From assembly GCF_026017845.1 (NCBI RefSeq), contig NZ_CP100416.1:448972-512971 (forward strand): a stretch of 64,000 bases of DNA, read 5' to 3'. The translations under genes and the position numbers were made by a program. The notes beneath the pieces were generated by a model. It worked only from the letters and a program-made list of their open reading frames with translations. It had not been told where the DNA came from and made no database searches. Origin of the DNA: Amycolatopsis mediterranei. GTDB taxonomy: Bacteria > Actinomycetota > Actinomycetes > Mycobacteriales > Pseudonocardiaceae. Shown piece by piece: positions 26,209 through 35,856 of this stretch (position 1 is its first letter; every line of letters starts with the position of its first letter).

Positions 26209-27180
26209 GTGTTCCCCGAGCATCGTCCCCGCAGGCTTCGCACCACCCCGGCCATGCGCAGGCTGGTGGGCGAAACGACGCTGCGGCCACGCCAGCTGAT
26301 CCTCCCGATGTTCGTCGCCGAAGGGATCGACTCGCCGCGGCCGATTTCGAGCATGCCCGGCGTCGTCCAGCACACCCGCGACACGCTGCGGAAGGCCGCC
26401 GTCGACGCGGTCAACGCCGGCGTCGGTGGCCTCATGCTGTTCGGCATCCCGGCCACGCGCGACGCCGAGGGCTCCGGAGCCGTCGACGAAAAGGGCATCC
26501 TCAACGTGGCCCTGCGCGACCTCCGCCACGAGCTGGGTGACGCCACCGTGCTGATGGCCGACACCTGCCTCGACGAGTTCACCGACCACGGCCACTGCGG
26601 CGTCCTCGACGCCGACGGCGGGGTCGACAACGACGCCACCCTGCGGATCTACGCCCAGATGGCCATCGCGCAGGTCGAAGCCGGGGCGCACGTGCTCGGG
26701 CCGTCCGGGATGATGGACGGCCAGATCGGTGTCATCCGCCGGGCGCTCGACGAGGTCGGGCACAAGGAGGCGGCGATCCTGGCGTACTCCGCGAAGTACG
26801 CCAGCGCGTTCTACGGCCCCTTCCGCGAGGCCGTCGACTCGCAGCTCAAGGGCGACCGCAAGACCTACCAGCAGGACCCGGGCAACGGCCGCGAGGCGCT
26901 GCGCGAGATCGAGCTGGACCTCGCCGAGGGCGCGGACATGATCATGGTCAAGCCCGCGCTGGCCTACCTGGACGTCATCAAGGCGGCCGCGGACATCTCC
27001 CCGGTGCCGGTGGCGGCCTACAACATCTCGGGCGAGTACGCGATGGTCGAGGCCGCGGCGGCGAACGGCTGGCTGGACCGCGAGCGGACGGTTCTCGAGG
27101 TGCTGACGTCGATCCGCCGCGCGGGCGCCGACCTGATCCTGAGCTACTGGGCCGCGGAGGCCGCTGCCTGGCTGGACTGA
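26209..27180 (+). CDS. hemB: Delta-aminolevulinic acid dehydratase (porphobilinogen synthase)
   Basis: Condenses two 5-aminolevulinates to porphobilinogen; an octameric cytosolic enzyme. 323 aa. The metal site reads [18 protein letters not shown], a mixed Cys/Asp/Cys version between the zinc type and the magnesium type. Active-site lysines lie in [18 protein letters not shown] and [16 protein letters not shown] 26209 matches the N-terminus of mycobacterial HemB. A TAACTT hexamer ends 7 nt before it, indicating a leaderless mRNA from a promoter independent of hemACD. Confidence 0.95.
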   Translation: MFPEHRPRRLRTTPAMRRLVGETTLRPRQLILPMFVAEGIDSPRPISSMPGVVQHTRDTLRKAAVDAVNAGVGGLMLFGIPATRDAEGSGAVDEKGILNVALRDLRHELGDATVLMADTCLDEFTDHGHCGVLDADGGVDNDATLRIYAQMAIAQVEAGAHVLGPSGMMDGQIGVIRRALDEVGHKEAAILAYSAKYASAFYGPFREAVDSQLKGDRKTYQQDPGNGREALREIELDLAEGADMIMVKPALAYLDVIKAAADISPVPVAAYNISGEYAMVEAAAANGWLDRERTVLEVLTSIRRAGADLILSYWAAEAAAWLD

Positions 27181-27197
27181 CCCGTTAGAGTCCACGC

Positions 27198-27734
27198 GTG
27201 GAAGACAAAGAGGACCTCACGGGTCTGACCGACGACGAACGGCGCAAACGCGGCCGGTCGCCCGACCCGGTGCTCCCCGGCGAGCGGGCCCCGAAGGCGG
27301 CACCCCCGCGCCCGGTGGCCGTGTCGTTCTGGCTCTGGCTGGCCGGCGGCGTCGTGCTGATCCTCGGGTACGTCCAGCTGCTGACCGGCAAGTCCGCGGT
27401 CATCGACCGGTACGTCAAGGGGACGACCGATCCGAAGATCACGCCGCAGATGATCGCGGACGGCGTCACGGCGATGCTGTGGTTCCTCCTCGTCGGGTCG
27501 GCCGTGTTCAGCCTGCTGTTTCTGCTCTTCGCGTACAAGGCCCGCGAAGGCACCCGCTCGGCCCGGACGGTGCTGACCGTGCTGCCGATCGTGATGCTGC
27601 TGCTGATCTTCACCTTCGCGCCGGTGCTCACGTACCTGACGTTGGTGGCGGTGCTGCTGTTCGTGATCGCGCTGGTGCTGCTGTACCTGCCGTCGGTGAG
27701 CGGCTACTTCCCCAAGGTGGGCAAGAAGCCGTGA
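27198..27734 (+). CDS. Four-helix membrane protein, unknown function
   Basis: 178 aa. A charged ~45-residue cytoplasmic N-terminus (MEDKEDLTGLTDDERRKRGR) precedes about four transmembrane helices (VSFWLWLAGGVVLILGYVQL; MLWFLLVGSAVFSLLFLLFA; and two helices near the C-terminus). It resembles the small membrane proteins that follow hemB in mycobacteria (Rv0513 region). TAGAGT 6 nt before GTG 27198 suggests a leaderless transcript. The stop overlaps the next gene (GTGA). No catalytic motif. Confidence 0.75.
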   Translation: MEDKEDLTGLTDDERRKRGRSPDPVLPGERAPKAAPPRPVAVSFWLWLAGGVVLILGYVQLLTGKSAVIDRYVKGTTDPKITPQMIADGVTAMLWFLLVGSAVFSLLFLLFAYKAREGTRSARTVLTVLPIVMLLLIFTFAPVLTYLTLVAVLLFVIALVLLYLPSVSGYFPKVGKKP

Positions 27735-28177
27735 GCGACCGGCTCTACGCCGAGTCCGGCGTGAGCTGGGCGGCGATCGGCTGGGGCCCGCTGTTCGCGC
27801 TGGTGGGCGCGCTGGCGGAGCTCGCCACCGGCGGCCCGGTGCACGGGGTGGGCTGGCTGATGGTCGGGTTCGCGCTGGCCGTCATCACGCTGCCGTGGGT
27901 GTACGCGCGCCGCCGGTTCCTGTCCCTGGAGGTGACGACCGAGCAGCTGCGGCAGGGCCGGGAGCAGGTGCCGGCCGCGCAGATCGCCGAGGTCACCGAC
28001 GTCGGGACGCCGGTCGGCGCGCGCGTGCTCGGCGGTGGCTGGTCGGTGCCGCGCAAGTACGACTCGCTGCCGGTGAAGCTGGCCGACGGCACGGTCGTGC
28101 TGGCGTGGGCGAAGGACGTCGAGGCCCTTCAGGACGCGCTGGACCGGCTCGTCCGGGCGACGCCGCGTGAAGCATGA
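27731..28177 (+). CDS. DUF3093-like membrane protein
   Basis: 148 aa. Two N-terminal hydrophobic segments (WAAIGWGPLFALVGALAELA; VGWLMVGFALAVITLPWVYA) and a cytoplasmic beta-rich domain containing FLSLEVTTEQLRQGREQVPA and a C-terminal WAKDVEALQDALDRLV. This layout (two helices, PH-like fold) is that of DUF3093 proteins, but the match is by architecture only. GTG 27731 overlaps the previous stop. Function unknown. Confidence 0.7.
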   Translation: MSDRLYAESGVSWAAIGWGPLFALVGALAELATGGPVHGVGWLMVGFALAVITLPWVYARRRFLSLEVTTEQLRQGREQVPAAQIAEVTDVGTPVGARVLGGGWSVPRKYDSLPVKLADGTVVLAWAKDVEALQDALDRLVRATPREA

Positions 28178-28190
28178 GAAAATCCCCGGT

Positions 28191-28529
28191 GTGATCGACC
28201 TTCCGCAGCCCACCGGGGCCGAGCTCTGGCCGCCGGAAGAACCCGGCCCGCGTGCGCGGCTGCACAAGCCGTGGCGGACGCTCGTCGCCGCCGTGGAGGT
28301 CGTGCTCGCCGTCGTCGCCGGCTGGGCCGCCTACTCGTGCTGGCACAGCAGCGTCGCCACCGTCGTGACCCGGACCGACGACGGGGCCGTGCTCGAGTCG
28401 CACCGGTACTTCGGCGGCCTGCTCGCCGCCGCCATCGGGCTCGGGACCGTGGCCGCGTTGCTGCTGGTCGACGCGGTGCGTCAGCTGTCGCTCGCCATCC
28501 GTGCGCGGAGTGCCAAGACCAAGGCCTGA
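28191..28529 (+). CDS. Small membrane protein, unknown function
   Basis: 112 aa. Two hydrophobic helices: LVAAVEVVLAVVAGWAAYSC and FGGLLAAAIGLGTVAALLLV, with a short loop between them. GTG 28191 is preferred since a GAAAAT hexamer lies 7 nt upstream; GTG 28167 would add eight residues and overlap the preceding gene. No family recognised. It completes a run of three small membrane-protein genes and precedes the efflux operon by 62 nt. Confidence 0.65.
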   Translation: MIDLPQPTGAELWPPEEPGPRARLHKPWRTLVAAVEVVLAVVAGWAAYSCWHSSVATVVTRTDDGAVLESHRYFGGLLAAAIGLGTVAALLLVDAVRQLSLAIRARSAKTKA

Positions 28530-28591
28530 TACACAGCTCGCGCACAGGAAACGAACAGTCTCCTGCTAAGCAGCGCCACCATGGTTGCCGC

Positions 28592-29908
28592 ATGACGCGC
28601 GTGCGTGCCTCGAAGGCATGGGTGATCAACGGAGCTCTGGTCGTACTGCTGGCCGGGGCGGGATTCGGGATATACCAGGCATTCACCCCCGAACCGAGCT
28701 CGGCGCAGGCCCAATCGCGCAGCACCCCGGTCCGCCGGGCGACGGTCACCGAGACCGTCTCCGCCGCCGGGACCCTCGCCAGCAGCTACACCGGCGCGGC
28801 GAACTTCGCGACGGCCGGCAAGGTCACCTCGATCGACGTCAAGGTCGGCGACGTCGTCAGCGCCGGGCAGAAGCTCGCCACCGTCGACAGCACCCAGGCG
28901 GCGAAACAGCTTCAAGTCGCGAAGGCGAACCTCGCCGTCGCGCAGAACGCCCTCAACACCGCCGAGACGGCCGAAGCCACCCCGGCCACCGGACAGAACA
29001 GCCAGAACAGTCAGAACGCCCAGAACAGCGCCCAGGCCGCGGCCAACAACGTCACCTCGGCGCAGGCCAAACTCGACCAGGCCCAGCTCGACGTCCAGAC
29101 CGCGCAGCAGACGCTCGACAACACGACGCTCTACGCGCCCGGCGCCGGCACGGTCACCGCGATCAACGGTGCGGTCGGGCAGCAGTCCTCCAGTGGTTCC
29201 TCGGCGACGAGCCAGTCCTCGAGCAGCGGCAGCGGTCAAGGCGGCCAGGGCTCGTCCTCGAACTCCGGCGCCGCCGCGTCGAGCAGCAGCAGCTCCGGCA
29301 GCGGGTTCATCACCATCACGAACCTGACCGGCCTGGTCGTCAACACCTCGGTCGCGGAGATCGACGTCAGCAAGGTCAAGGCGGGGCAGAAGGCCACCGT
29401 GACGCTCAACGCGCTGCCGGACAAGCCGGTCCAGGCCACCGTGTCGAGCATCAACCTGACCCCGACCACCAGCGGCAGCGTGGTCTCCTACGGCGCGCAG
29501 CTGGCCCTGACCAGCCCGCCCGACGGGCTGCGGCCCGGCCAGTCGGCGAGCGTGGTGATCACCGTCGCCGAGGCGGACAACGCGCTGAGCGTGCCGGCCG
29601 CGGCGGTGCAGACCGTCGGCAGCACCAACCTCGTCACCGTGCAGGAAAACGGGCAGAACGTCCCGCGTCAGGTGCAGGTCGGGCTGCGCGGCGAGGCGAC
29701 GGTCCAGATCACCTCCGGGCTGACCGAGGGCGAGAACGTCGTGCTCACCGGGACGGCCTCGACCGGAGCCACCGGCGGAACCGGGCGCACGGGCGGGACC
29801 GGCGGGTTCCCCGGCGGCGGAACCGGTGGCTTCCCGGGCGGCGGCCAGCGCGGCACGGGCACGGGCACGGGCACCGGCGCCGGTGGCGGTTTCGGCGGAC
29901 GCGGATGA
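28592..29908 (+). CDS. Efflux periplasmic adaptor subunit (HlyD/MacA-like)
   Basis: 438 aa membrane-fusion-like protein. A signal anchor (VINGALVVLLAGAGFGIYQA) is followed by a lipoyl/barrel-sandwich half-motif (AGKVTSIDVKVGDVVSAGQK), an alpha-helical hairpin rich in Gln/Asn/Ala, a 40-residue Ser/Gly low-complexity insert (about 190-230), a beta-barrel and a C-terminal domain, then a Gly-rich tail (GGFPGGGTGGFPGGG). It should link the exporter to the cell envelope. ATG 28592 starts at the signal anchor. Its stop overlaps the ATPase start (ATGA). In a bacterium without a conventional outer membrane its partner is unclear. Confidence 0.88.
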   Translation: MTRVRASKAWVINGALVVLLAGAGFGIYQAFTPEPSSAQAQSRSTPVRRATVTETVSAAGTLASSYTGAANFATAGKVTSIDVKVGDVVSAGQKLATVDSTQAAKQLQVAKANLAVAQNALNTAETAEATPATGQNSQNSQNAQNSAQAAANNVTSAQAKLDQAQLDVQTAQQTLDNTTLYAPGAGTVTAINGAVGQQSSSGSSATSQSSSSGSGQGGQGSSSNSGAAASSSSSSGSGFITITNLTGLVVNTSVAEIDVSKVKAGQKATVTLNALPDKPVQATVSSINLTPTTSGSVVSYGAQLALTSPPDGLRPGQSASVVITVAEADNALSVPAAAVQTVGSTNLVTVQENGQNVPRQVQVGLRGEATVQITSGLTEGENVVLTGTASTGATGGTGRTGGTGGFPGGGTGGFPGGGQRGTGTGTGTGAGGGFGGRG

Positions 29909-30609
29909 ACCCGGTGATCGCGGTCTCCGGACTGCGCAAGACCTACGGGGCCGGGGAGACGGCGGTGCACGCGCTGCGCGGCGTCGACCTCACCGTGTGG
30001 CCCGGCGAGTACGTCGCGATCATGGGCGCGTCCGGCTCCGGCAAGTCGACGCTGCTGAACATGCTGGGCTGCCTGGACGTGCCGACGTCCGGCCAGTACC
30101 TGCTCGACGGCTTCGGTGTCGGCAAGCTGAACGAACGGCAGTTGTCGTTGCTGCGCAACCGGAAGATCGGGTTCATCTTCCAGTCGTTCAACCTGGTGCC
30201 CCGGACGTCGGCTTTGTCCAATGTGGAACTACCGCTTGTCTACAGTGGACTACGCCGGTCCGAGCGTCGCCGCCGTGCCCTCGCGGCGCTGGAGATGGTC
30301 GGGCTCTCCGACCGGGCCAAGCACCTCCCGAGCGAGCTCTCCGGCGGCCAGATCCAGCGCGTCGCGGTGGCGCGGGCGCTGGTCACCGGCCCGGCGATGC
30401 TGCTGGCCGACGAGCCGACCGGCAACCTCGACCGGCGCAGCACCGAGGACGTCCTCGGCGTGTTCGACCGGCTCAACCGGCTCGGCCGCACCATCGTCGT
30501 CATCACGCACGAGGACGAGGTCGCCGCACACGCGCACCGCGTGGTCCGGGTCGACGACGGCCTGATCGTGTCGGACGAGGTCACGCGCGCGGTGGGGGCG
30601 GTCTCGTGA
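29905..30609 (+). CDS. ABC transporter ATP-binding protein (MacB/LolD type)
   Basis: 234 aa. Walker A is MGASGSGKSTLLNMLG, the Q-loop lies in GFIFQSFNLVPRTSALSNVE, the signature is LSGGQIQRVAVARALV, Walker B is AMLLADEPTGNLD, and the H-loop is VVITHEDEVAAHAHR. It powers the permease encoded next. It overlaps both neighbours by 4 nt, so the three genes form one translational unit. Confidence 0.95.
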   Translation: MNPVIAVSGLRKTYGAGETAVHALRGVDLTVWPGEYVAIMGASGSGKSTLLNMLGCLDVPTSGQYLLDGFGVGKLNERQLSLLRNRKIGFIFQSFNLVPRTSALSNVELPLVYSGLRRSERRRRALAALEMVGLSDRAKHLPSELSGGQIQRVAVARALVTGPAMLLADEPTGNLDRRSTEDVLGVFDRLNRLGRTIVVITHEDEVAAHAHRVVRVDDGLIVSDEVTRAVGAVS

Positions 30610-31808
30610 ACCTCCTGGAAATCCTGCGCTTCGCCGTCCGCGGCCTGACGGCGAACAAGCTGCGCTCGGCGCTGACCACGCTCGGCATCACCATCGGCGT
30701 CGCCGCGGTGATCCTGCTGGTCGCGGTGGGCAACGGCGCGTCGGCGGCCATCGCGGCCAGCATCCAGGGCCTCGGCACCAACGTCGTCAACGTCTCCCCG
30801 GCGCGCGGCGGCGGGCAGGGCGCGACGGCCCGGCCGCTGACCGTCCAGGACGCGCACGCGCTCGTCGACCCCGTCGGCGCACCGGACGTCAAGGCCGCGT
30901 CGCCGGTGGTCAACACGACGGCGACCGCGACCTACGGGCAGACGTCCTACGACATCTCCAGCGTCGCCGGCACCGAACCCGCCTACTTCAGCACGACCAA
31001 CCGCGAACTCGCCCAGGGCCAGCTGTTCACCGGCGAGGACGTCACGGCCGCGCGGAAGGTCGTCGTGCTCGGCCCGACGACCGCCCAGTCGATCTTCGGC
31101 ACGGCCGATCCGGTCGGCAAGAACGTGCTGCTGAACAGCATCCAGTTCACCGTGATCGGCGTGCTGCAGGCCAAGGGCAGCACCGGGCTGCAGAACGCCG
31201 ACGACGTCGCCATCGCGCCGATTTCGGCGGTCCAGAACTCCCTCGCCGGCTACGGCAGCCTCAGCCAGATCGCCGTCCAGGCCACCAGCGCCGACTCCGT
31301 CTCGCTCGCCCAGTCCGAGATCACCGCGATCCTCAACGCCCGCCACGGCATCCGGCTCGGCGGCACCCCGGACTACCAGATCCAGAACTCCGAACAGCTG
31401 CTGGCGACCCGGACGTCGGCGACCGAGACGTTCACCGTGCTGCTGGCCGCCGTCGCGGCGATCTCGCTGCTCGTCGGCGGCATCGGCGTCACCAACATCA
31501 TGCTCGTCACGGTGACCGAGCGGATCCGCGAAATCGGCATCCGCAAGGCCATCGGCGCCCCGCGCGCGGCCATCCTCGGCCAGTTCCTCGCCGAAGCGAC
31601 CATGCTCAGCCTGTTCGGCGGCCTGCTCGGCGTCGCGATCGGGCTGATCGGCAGCCGGTTCACCATCTCCGGGATCAAACCCGTGGTGGTGCCCTCGTCG
31701 ATCCTGCTCGCCTTCGCGGTGTCCGCCCTGATCGGGCTGTTCTTCGGCAGCTTCCCGGCGAACCGGGCCGCCAAGCTCCGGCCCATCGACGCCCTGCGTC
31801 ACGAATAA
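30606..31808 (+). CDS. ABC transporter permease (MacB/FtsX type)
   Basis: 400 aa. An N-terminal helix (LRSALTTLGITIGVAAVILL) precedes a large extracytoplasmic MacB periplasmic-core-like domain (about 45-265), followed by three C-terminal helices with the FtsX domain (MLVTVTERIREIGIRKAIGA). This topology is the mechanotransmission type seen in antibiotic and lipoprotein export systems. GTG 30606 overlaps the ATPase stop (GTGA). The substrate is unknown. Confidence 0.93.
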   Translation: MNLLEILRFAVRGLTANKLRSALTTLGITIGVAAVILLVAVGNGASAAIAASIQGLGTNVVNVSPARGGGQGATARPLTVQDAHALVDPVGAPDVKAASPVVNTTATATYGQTSYDISSVAGTEPAYFSTTNRELAQGQLFTGEDVTAARKVVVLGPTTAQSIFGTADPVGKNVLLNSIQFTVIGVLQAKGSTGLQNADDVAIAPISAVQNSLAGYGSLSQIAVQATSADSVSLAQSEITAILNARHGIRLGGTPDYQIQNSEQLLATRTSATETFTVLLAAVAAISLLVGGIGVTNIMLVTVTERIREIGIRKAIGAPRAAILGQFLAEATMLSLFGGLLGVAIGLIGSRFTISGIKPVVVPSSILLAFAVSALIGLFFGSFPANRAAKLRPIDALRHE

Positions 31809-31819
31809 GGAGTTCCCGC

Positions 31820-32407
31820 ATGTCCACCCCCACGACGACGCCGCCGGGTGACGAGCCGACGGCGATCCTGCCCGCCGTCGAGCCGACCGCGGAGCAGATC
31901 GTCGCCAGCCCGGCGGTCGACGGTGACCTGAACGCCGAAATGCGCCGGGCCGCGAAGCCGTTTTCCCGCACCACGCTGGTGCTCGCCGGGCTCGTCGCGT
32001 TCGCGATCGCCTTCGGCGGCGGCGCCTGGACGCACGCGGCGTTCGGCTCCGCCACGCCCGCGCGCCCGGGCGGCACCGCCGGCGGCGCCCAGGCCCGTGG
32101 CCAGGGCGGGACCGGCCAGCCCAGTGGGACCAGCCAGCCCGGCGGCACCGGCCAGCAGGGCGGCGGGTACCGCGGCGGCCGCGGCACCACGGGCACGATC
32201 GACCACGTCGACGGCACCACCGTCTACGTCAAGACCGCGCAGGGCGCCGACGTCAAGGTGTCCACATCGGACTCGACCACGGTCGGGGTGACCCAGCAGG
32301 GCAAGCTGTCGGACCTCAAGCCGGGCGCGACGGTCGTCGTCCAGGGCCAGGCGGGCGACGACGGCACGGTGGCCGCGCAGGCCATCACCCAGCAGGCCGC
32401 GCGCTAG
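31820..32407 (+). CDS. Membrane-anchored protein with a DUF5666-like domain
   Basis: 195 aa. A cytoplasmic N-terminus, one transmembrane helix ([20 protein letters not shown]), a Gly/Gln-rich linker, and a small extracytoplasmic beta domain of DUF5666 type ([20 protein letters not shown] ... [16 protein letters not shown]). Strong AAGGAG upstream of ATG 31820. It follows the MacAB-like operon by 11 nt and is presumably co-transcribed, perhaps as an accessory of the exporter. Confidence 0.8.
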   Translation: MSTPTTTPPGDEPTAILPAVEPTAEQIVASPAVDGDLNAEMRRAAKPFSRTTLVLAGLVAFAIAFGGGAWTHAAFGSATPARPGGTAGGAQARGQGGTGQPSGTSQPGGTGQQGGGYRGGRGTTGTIDHVDGTTVYVKTAQGADVKVSTSDSTTVGVTQQGKLSDLKPGATVVVQGQAGDDGTVAAQAITQQAAR

Positions 32408-32415
32408 TTGAGGTT

Positions 32416-32892
32416 CTAGTTCAAAACGAGGACCGCCGTGTTGAGCGCCGTCGCGTAGAGGATCCAGGCGAGGTAGGGCACCAGGAGCGCGGCGGCGGCC
32501 TTCGACCGGCGGCCGAACAGGACGATCGTCACGACCACGACGACGTCCAGCAGCACGATGTCGGCCAGGGCGAGCCCGGCCGCGCCGCCCTCGAAGAACA
32601 GCGGGGTCCAGAGCAGGTTGAACAGCAGGCCGATGCCGTACGCGGCGAACCCGCGCGTCTCGCCGTCCGTCCGCCAGTACAGCCAGCCCGCCACCGCGAT
32701 GGTGACGTACAGCACTGTCCACACCGGACCGAACAGGGACGCGGGCGGCGCCCACGACGGCTGATCGAGCCGCGCGTAGACCTCCTTCGCCGACGTCGCG
32801 GCCAGGGCGCCGACCACGGCCACCACGGCGACGACGCCCAGGAACCCGGCCAGCACGAGCCACTGGTTGCGGTGCGGGGCGCGTTCGGTCAC
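32416..32892 (-). CDS. TspO/MBR family tryptophan-rich sensory protein
   Basis: 158 aa, five transmembrane helices. The characteristic loop [20 protein letters not shown] and [12 protein letters not shown] are present. Bacterial TspO proteins bind and photodegrade porphyrins and are linked to tetrapyrrole and stress responses. The gene diverges from hemL, which supports a tetrapyrrole role. GTG 32892 is preferred: a GGGAGGGG ribosome site lies about 9 nt upstream and the length is typical. ATG 32925 would add 11 residues but lacks a ribosome site. Confidence 0.88.
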   Translation of the reverse strand: MTERAPHRNQWLVLAGFLGVVAVVAVVGALAATSAKEVYARLDQPSWAPPASLFGPVWTVLYVTIAVAGWLYWRTDGETRGFAAYGIGLLFNLLWTPLFFEGGAAGLALADIVLLDVVVVVTIVLFGRRSKAAAALLVPYLAWILYATALNTAVLVLN

Positions 32893-32952
32893 CGGCTGTT
32901 CCCCTCCCGGGCGGCTGACCGTCATCTTAAGCGGGTTTGGGAGACTGAGGAG

Positions 32953-34254
32953 GTGAGCACTGGAACCGAGCAGTCCAAGGCATGGTTCGACCGCGCGAAG
33001 GCGGCCATCCCGGGCGGGGTGAACTCGCCGGTCCGGGCGTTCAACTCGGTCGGCGGCACCCCGCGGTTCATGGTCCGCGGCGAGGGCCCGCACCTGTGGG
33101 ACGCCGACGGCAACCGCTACGTCGACCTGGTGTCGTCCTGGGGCCCGATGATCCTGGGCCACGCGCACCCGGCGGTCGTCGAGGCGGCGCGCCGGGCGGC
33201 GACGTCCGGGCTCTCGTTCGGCACGCCGACGATCGGCGAGGTCGAACTGGCGGAGGAGATCATCGGCCGGGTCGAGCCGGTCGAGCGGGTCCGCCTGGTC
33301 AACTCGGGGACCGAGGCCACGATGAGCGCGATCCGGCTGGCCAGGGGATTCACCGGCCGGTCGAAGATCGTGAAGTTCGCCGGCTGTTACCACGGCCACG
33401 TCGACGCGCTGCTCGCGCAGGCCGGCTCCGGCGTCGCGACGCTCGGGCTGCCGACCTCGCCGGGGGTCACCGGAGCGCAGGCCGCGGACACGCTGGTGCT
33501 GCCCTACAACGACCTCGACGCGGTCCGGAAATCCTTTGTGGACAACCCGGGCGAGATCGCCGCGGTGATCACCGAGGCGGCGGCCGGCAACATGGGCGCG
33601 GTCGCGCCGGACGCCGGCTTCAACGAAGGGCTGCGCGACCTGGCCCACGAGCACGGCGCGCTGCTGATCATGGACGAGGTGATGACCGGGTTCCGCGTCT
33701 CGGCCGCGGGCTGGTTCGGCCTCGAAGGCGTGGCCGGCGACCTCTACACGTTCGGCAAGGTGATGTCCGGCGGGCTGCCGGCGGCGGCCTTCGGCGGCCG
33801 CGCCGACGTGATGGCCAAGCTCGCCCCGGGCGGGCCGGTCTACCAGGCCGGGACGCTGTCCGGGAACCCCGTCGCGGTGGCCACGGGCCTCGCGACGCTG
33901 CGCGCGGCCGACCACGCCGTGTACGCGGCTCTCGACGCCAACGCGAAGCGCCTCGGCAACCTCTTCCACGCCGCTCTGAGTGAAGCGGGGGTCGCGCACA
34001 ACGTCCAGTACGCGGGCAACCTGGTGAGCGTGTTCTTCGGTGAGACGCCGGTCCGCGACTACGCGGGCGCGCAGGCGTCCGAGACGTGGCGCTTCCCGCC
34101 GTTCTTCCACGCGTTGCTCGACGGAGGCGTGTACGCACCTCCGAGCGCGTACGAAGCCTGGTTCGTCAACGCGGCCATGGACGACGAAGCGTTCTCCGTG
34201 ATCGAAGCGGCCTTGCCCGCGGCGGCGCGCGCGGCGGCGGGGGCCGTCCAGTGA
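32953..34254 (+). CDS. hemL: Glutamate-1-semialdehyde 2,1-aminomutase
   Basis: 433 aa PLP enzyme that isomerises glutamate-1-semialdehyde to 5-aminolevulinate, the step after HemA. The PLP lysine is K269 in [18 protein letters not shown]; other family blocks are [31 protein letters not shown] and [14 protein letters not shown] 32953 gives a protein starting [20 protein letters not shown]; upstream in-frame codons are rejected. The stop overlaps the next gene (GTGA), making an operon with the phosphatase and cytochrome c maturation genes. Confidence 0.96.
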   Translation: MSTGTEQSKAWFDRAKAAIPGGVNSPVRAFNSVGGTPRFMVRGEGPHLWDADGNRYVDLVSSWGPMILGHAHPAVVEAARRAATSGLSFGTPTIGEVELAEEIIGRVEPVERVRLVNSGTEATMSAIRLARGFTGRSKIVKFAGCYHGHVDALLAQAGSGVATLGLPTSPGVTGAQAADTLVLPYNDLDAVRKSFVDNPGEIAAVITEAAAGNMGAVAPDAGFNEGLRDLAHEHGALLIMDEVMTGFRVSAAGWFGLEGVAGDLYTFGKVMSGGLPAAAFGGRADVMAKLAPGGPVYQAGTLSGNPVAVATGLATLRAADHAVYAALDANAKRLGNLFHAALSEAGVAHNVQYAGNLVSVFFGETPVRDYAGAQASETWRFPPFFHALLDGGVYAPPSAYEAWFVNAAMDDEAFSVIEAALPAAARAAAGAVQ

Positions 34255-34877
34255 CCACCGTCGTCCACATGCTGCGTCACGGCGAAGTGCACAACCCGGA
34301 GAAGATCCTCTACGGCCGGCTGCCGGGCTACCGGCTCTCGGAGCGCGGGCAGCGGCAGGCGCTGACGGTCGCCGAAGCCGTCGCCGGCCACGACCTCGTG
34401 CACGTCGTCGCTTCGCCGCTGCAGCGGGCGCAGGAGACGGCGGCTCCGATCGCCGCCGCCCACCGGCTGGACATCGCGACCGACGAGGGCCTGATCGAGG
34501 CGGGCAACCAGTTCGAGGGCCTGCACGTGGCGGTCGGCGACGGCGCGCTGCGCGAGCCCCAGCACTGGCCGAAGCTGGTGAACCCGTTCAAGCCGTCGTG
34601 GGGCGAGCCCTACCTCGAGATCGCCCACCGGATGCTCGGCGCGGTCCACCGGGCCCGCGAGGCGGCGGACGGGCACGAGGCTCTCTGCGTGTCGCACCAG
34701 CTGCCGATCTGGACGCTGCGGCGGTTCCTCGAGGGCAAGCGCCTGTGGCACGACCCCCGGCGCCGCCAGTGCTCGCTGGCGTCGCTGACTTCGCTGGTGT
34801 TCGACGGCGACGAGCTACGCGAGATCGTCTACAGCGAGCCCGCCGGCACGACCGACCCGAAGGTGACCGGGGCATGA
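34251..34877 (+). CDS. Histidine phosphatase (phosphoglycerate mutase-like)
   Basis: 208 aa. The catalytic RHG motif is in [20 protein letters not shown] and the second His in [17 protein letters not shown]. Members of the Rv0525 position are broad-specificity phosphatases; the substrate is unknown. GTG 34251 overlaps the hemL stop, and its own stop overlaps resA (ATGA). It belongs to a conserved actinobacterial hemL - phosphatase - resA - ccdA - resB - ccsA string. Confidence 0.9.
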   Translation: MTTVVHMLRHGEVHNPEKILYGRLPGYRLSERGQRQALTVAEAVAGHDLVHVVASPLQRAQETAAPIAAAHRLDIATDEGLIEAGNQFEGLHVAVGDGALREPQHWPKLVNPFKPSWGEPYLEIAHRMLGAVHRAREAADGHEALCVSHQLPIWTLRRFLEGKRLWHDPRRRQCSLASLTSLVFDGDELREIVYSEPAGTTDPKVTGA

Positions 34878-35440
34878 AACGCCTGGTCGCGGCGGTCGTG
34901 CTCGCGGTGCTGACGCTCGCCGGGTGCAGCGCGGGCAAGGACGCGGTGGTGCCGGGCAGCAGCTTCAGCTTCGTCTCCCCGGGCGGCAAGGTCGACATCG
35001 CCTACGACGCCGCCCAGCGCCAGACGGCCCCGGTCCTGGCCGGCGAAGACCTGATGAACGAGGGCAAGCAGCTGTCGCTGGCGGACTACGCGGGCAAGGT
35101 CGTGGTGCTGAACCTGTGGGGCCAGTGGTGCGGCCCGTGCCGCACGGAGGCGCCGGAGATGGAGTCCCTGGCGAAGCAGGGTGTGCAGGTGGTGGGCATC
35201 GACGTCCGCGACCCGGCGCGCGAGGTGGCCCAGGACTTCGTCCGCGACCGGCAGCTGACGTACCCGTCGATCTACGACCCGGACGGCCGGGTGCTGCTCA
35301 AGCTGACCGGCTACCCGCGCAACATCATCCCGTCGACGATAGTGCTGGACAAGCAGCACCGCGTGGCGGCGGTGTTCCTGCGGCCGGTGCTGGCCCAGGA
35401 CCTGCTCCCGGTGGCCCAGCGGCTGACCGCGGAGGCTTGA
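34874..35440 (+). CDS. resA: Thiol-disulfide oxidoreductase lipoprotein, ResA/TlpA-like
   Basis: 188 aa. Lipoprotein signal with lipobox LAGC, then a thioredoxin fold with active site W85-C-G-P-C89 in LWGQWCGPCRTEAPEME. It reduces the haem-binding cysteines of apocytochrome c on the outer face of the membrane, receiving electrons from CcdA, encoded downstream. ATG 34874 overlaps the phosphatase stop. The following 416-bp gap breaks the otherwise overlapping operon; ccdA seems to have its own promoter. Confidence 0.9.
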   Translation: MKRLVAAVVLAVLTLAGCSAGKDAVVPGSSFSFVSPGGKVDIAYDAAQRQTAPVLAGEDLMNEGKQLSLADYAGKVVVLNLWGQWCGPCRTEAPEMESLAKQGVQVVGIDVRDPAREVAQDFVRDRQLTYPSIYDPDGRVLLKLTGYPRNIIPSTIVLDKQHRVAAVFLRPVLAQDLLPVAQRLTAEA

Positions 35441-35445
35441 GCGGG

Positions 35446-35535
35446 GCTTTTGCCGGGGCGGCACGGCCGGCCGGCTCGGGAGCGCGGCCCGCCCTTCCCT
35501 TGGGGGGACCTCCCTGGTCCAGTTTATCGGCGGGG
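35446..35535 (+). repeat. Dispersed ~90-nt intergenic repeat, copy A (resA-ccdA gap)
   Basis: Homologous to 50582-50668. Shared blocks: GCTTTTGC-GGGG at the 5' end, CCGGCCG in the middle, and a 3' block in which 20 of 24 positions agree (35511-35534 region, containing TCCAGT-TATCGG). It contains a small hairpin GGGA-CC-TCCC (35505-35514). Two DnaA-box-like 9-mers follow (CCATCCACA at 35574, TGTGGATGA at 35595). The remaining gap up to 35856 holds no gene; a TACCCT hexamer (35844-35849) precedes ccdA. Confidence 0.7.
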
Positions 35536-35856
35536 TACGACAGAACCCCGAAATCGCCGGTCGGCAAGCGGAGCCATCCACAACTCGGCCGGGCTGTGGA
35601 TGAATCAGGCGGAATCGGGTCCGTTCGTGCCGGGTGGGGTCCGGAATCGGGCCATCCCGGGCCGCGGCCTCGCCGCAGCAGCGCGGACCGCTACCGAACC
35701 ACGCCCCGGGCCCGGCACCAGAAAACCAGAAAACCCGGCCACCCGGGCCACAACCCCCGAAACCCCCGGGACCAAGGTCCTGATCTGCTGTGACCGAGGT
35801 CCTCCAGAACCGGCCCCGGAGTTCTCACCAGGACCTCACTGCCTACCCTCAACGGG

